Below the pieces are notes generated by a model that searched no databases, was not told where the DNA came from, and saw only the letters and a list, made by a program, of their open reading frames with translations. From the NCBI GenBank assembly GCA_043811005.1, contig JBDRNO010000198.1:1-13463 (forward strand): 13,463 nt of DNA, written 5' to 3'. The position numbers were made by a program, and so were the translations under genes. This DNA comes from JBDRNO01 sp043811005 (GTDB lineage Bacteria > Bacteroidota > Bacteroidia > NORP154). Shown here one piece after another: positions 12,558 through 13,463 of the stretch (its first letter is position 1; each line of letters starts with the position of its first letter).

Positions 12558-13463
12558 ATGTCAAAAATCCCAATCCATCAAAATCCAGAACAAAATAGTT
12601 TTTCTAATAGCAAAACTTCTCATTCCAGATACAAAACAAGGGTAGTACATATCGGAAATATCCCCCTTGGAGGCAGTCATCCCATCCGTATCCAGTCAAT
12701 GACAACCACCAATACCATGGATACGAAAGCTACTGTTGAGCAATCTGTGAGGATCATCCGGGCAGGCGCTGATTATGTCCGCATTACCGCTCCGAGCTTG
12801 AAAGAAGCTCAAAATCTTGATGTCATTAAAAAAGAATTAAGGAAACAGGGATACAATACTCCATTAATAGCTGATATACATTACACCCCTAATGCTGCCC
12901 TGTTAGCCGCCAGGATTGTAGAAAAGGTCAGGATAAACCCGGGGAATTATGCTGACAGGAAAAGAACCGGGATAAAAGAATACACAGATTCAGAATATAA
13001 CGCTGAACTGGAACGTATCAGGGAAAGGTTTACCCCATTGATCAAAGTATGCAAAGAGCATGGAACCACAATGCGTATTGGCACTAATCACGGTTCGTTG
13101 TCAGGCAGGATCATGAACCGGTATGGTGACACGCCTTTGGGAATGGTGGAAGCGGCTTTGGAGTTTGTCAGGATTTGCAGGGATGAGGGATATAACGATA
13201 TTGTTCTGTCAATGAAGGCAAGCAACCCTTTAGTTATGGTACAGGCAAACCGTCTGCTGATCAGGAAGATGCAGGAAGAGGGGATGAATTACCCATTGCA
13301 CATCGGAGTTACGGAAGCCGGGGAAGGCGAAGATGGAAGAATAAAATCGGCAGTGGGCATTGGAGCTCTCATGGAAGATGGTATCGGAGACACAATCCGC
13401 GTCTCTTTAACCGAAGAACCGGAGTGTGAAATACCGGTTGCTAAAGCTTTGATTGACAGGTAT
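12558..13463 (+). CDS. ispG: 4-hydroxy-3-methylbut-2-enyl diphosphate synthase IspG (5' part, cut by the window end)
   Basis: Iron-sulfur enzyme of the MEP isoprenoid pathway that reductively converts methylerythritol cyclodiphosphate to HMBPP. The first 302 codons are present with no stop. The TIM-barrel part is clear: the motifs GNIPLGGSHPIRIQSMTTT (around residues 33-51), RAGADYVRITAP, PLIADIHYTPNAAL, VRINPGNY, THE-type acidic/Gly-rich segments, and MRIGTNHGSLSGRIM, then LSMKASNP and HIGVTEAGEGEDGRIKSAVGIG. The cluster-binding Cys residues lie in the missing C-terminal part. In Bacteroidota the protein is the long form with an inserted domain, so the full gene is probably about 2 kb; that is inference. 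An in-frame TGA at 12549-12551 makes ATG 12558 the first possible start; about 25 variable residues precede the conserved region. Confidence 0.95.
   Translation, partial: MSKIPIHQNPEQNSFSNSKTSHSRYKTRVVHIGNIPLGGSHPIRIQSMTTTNTMDTKATVEQSVRIIRAGADYVRITAPSLKEAQNLDVIKKELRKQGYNTPLIADIHYTPNAALLAARIVEKVRINPGNYADRKRTGIKEYTDSEYNAELERIRERFTPLIKVCKEHGTTMRIGTNHGSLSGRIMNRYGDTPLGMVEAALEFVRICRDEGYNDIVLSMKASNPLVMVQANRLLIRKMQEEGMNYPLHIGVTEAGEGEDGRIKSAVGIGALMEDGIGDTIRVSLTEEPECEIPVAKALIDRY

Noticed and set aside
12558..12640. Continuation of a heptamer array into the ispG 5' end (AATCCC/ATCCATC-like units)
   Set aside because: Composition is similar but the phase slips after two units, so the period-7 claim does not hold there.

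Overview
The window is AT-rich chromosomal DNA from a member of the Bacteroidota, probably an uncultured lineage; I cannot name a genus. The evidence is two secreted proteins that end in the gliding-motility-associated C-terminal domain (type B sorting signal of the type IX secretion system, T9SS), Bacteroidota-style promoter boxes (TTTG / TAnnTTTG) with little sign of Shine-Dalgarno sites, and an IspG N-terminus of the kind found in this phylum. Nine protein genes are supported. Eight are complete and one (ispG) runs off the right end. I found no rRNA, tRNA, CRISPR array, transposase or phage gene.

Left part (1-2708): trpS (minus), plsC-like acyltransferase (plus) and tadA (minus) are housekeeping genes. 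trpS and plsC diverge; plsC and tadA converge. Middle part (3013-10693): a possible co-directional unit of a 926-aa cadherin-like/fibronectin-type T9SS cargo protein, a 118-aa MmcQ/YjbR-family protein, and a 1486-aa protein made of 16 tandem PKD domains plus a T9SS sorting domain. The two large proteins should be exported to the cell surface or medium as adhesin- or matrix-like molecules; the small one looks cytoplasmic and has no obvious link to them. Right part (10812-13463): a DUF502 membrane protein with its own promoter, an intergenic stretch full of inverted repeats, a secreted coiled-coil protein of unknown function, and the first 302 codons of ispG (MEP isoprenoid pathway).

The most unusual signal is not a gene. 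Degenerate tandem repeats with a strict 7-base period occur in at least five intergenic places (about 1-98, 2957-2998, 10724-10758, 11502-11550, 11585-11619). The same kind of array also lies inside the coding sequence of the signal peptides of both T9SS cargo proteins (3054-3088 and 6267-6315). In the PKD protein the 7-base repeat reads through as a 7-residue repeat that forms the hydrophobic core of the signal peptide. The region 11502-11664 combines two oppositely oriented heptamer arrays, a palindrome between them and a double hairpin. A second double hairpin with a GTAA loop follows the coiled-coil gene.
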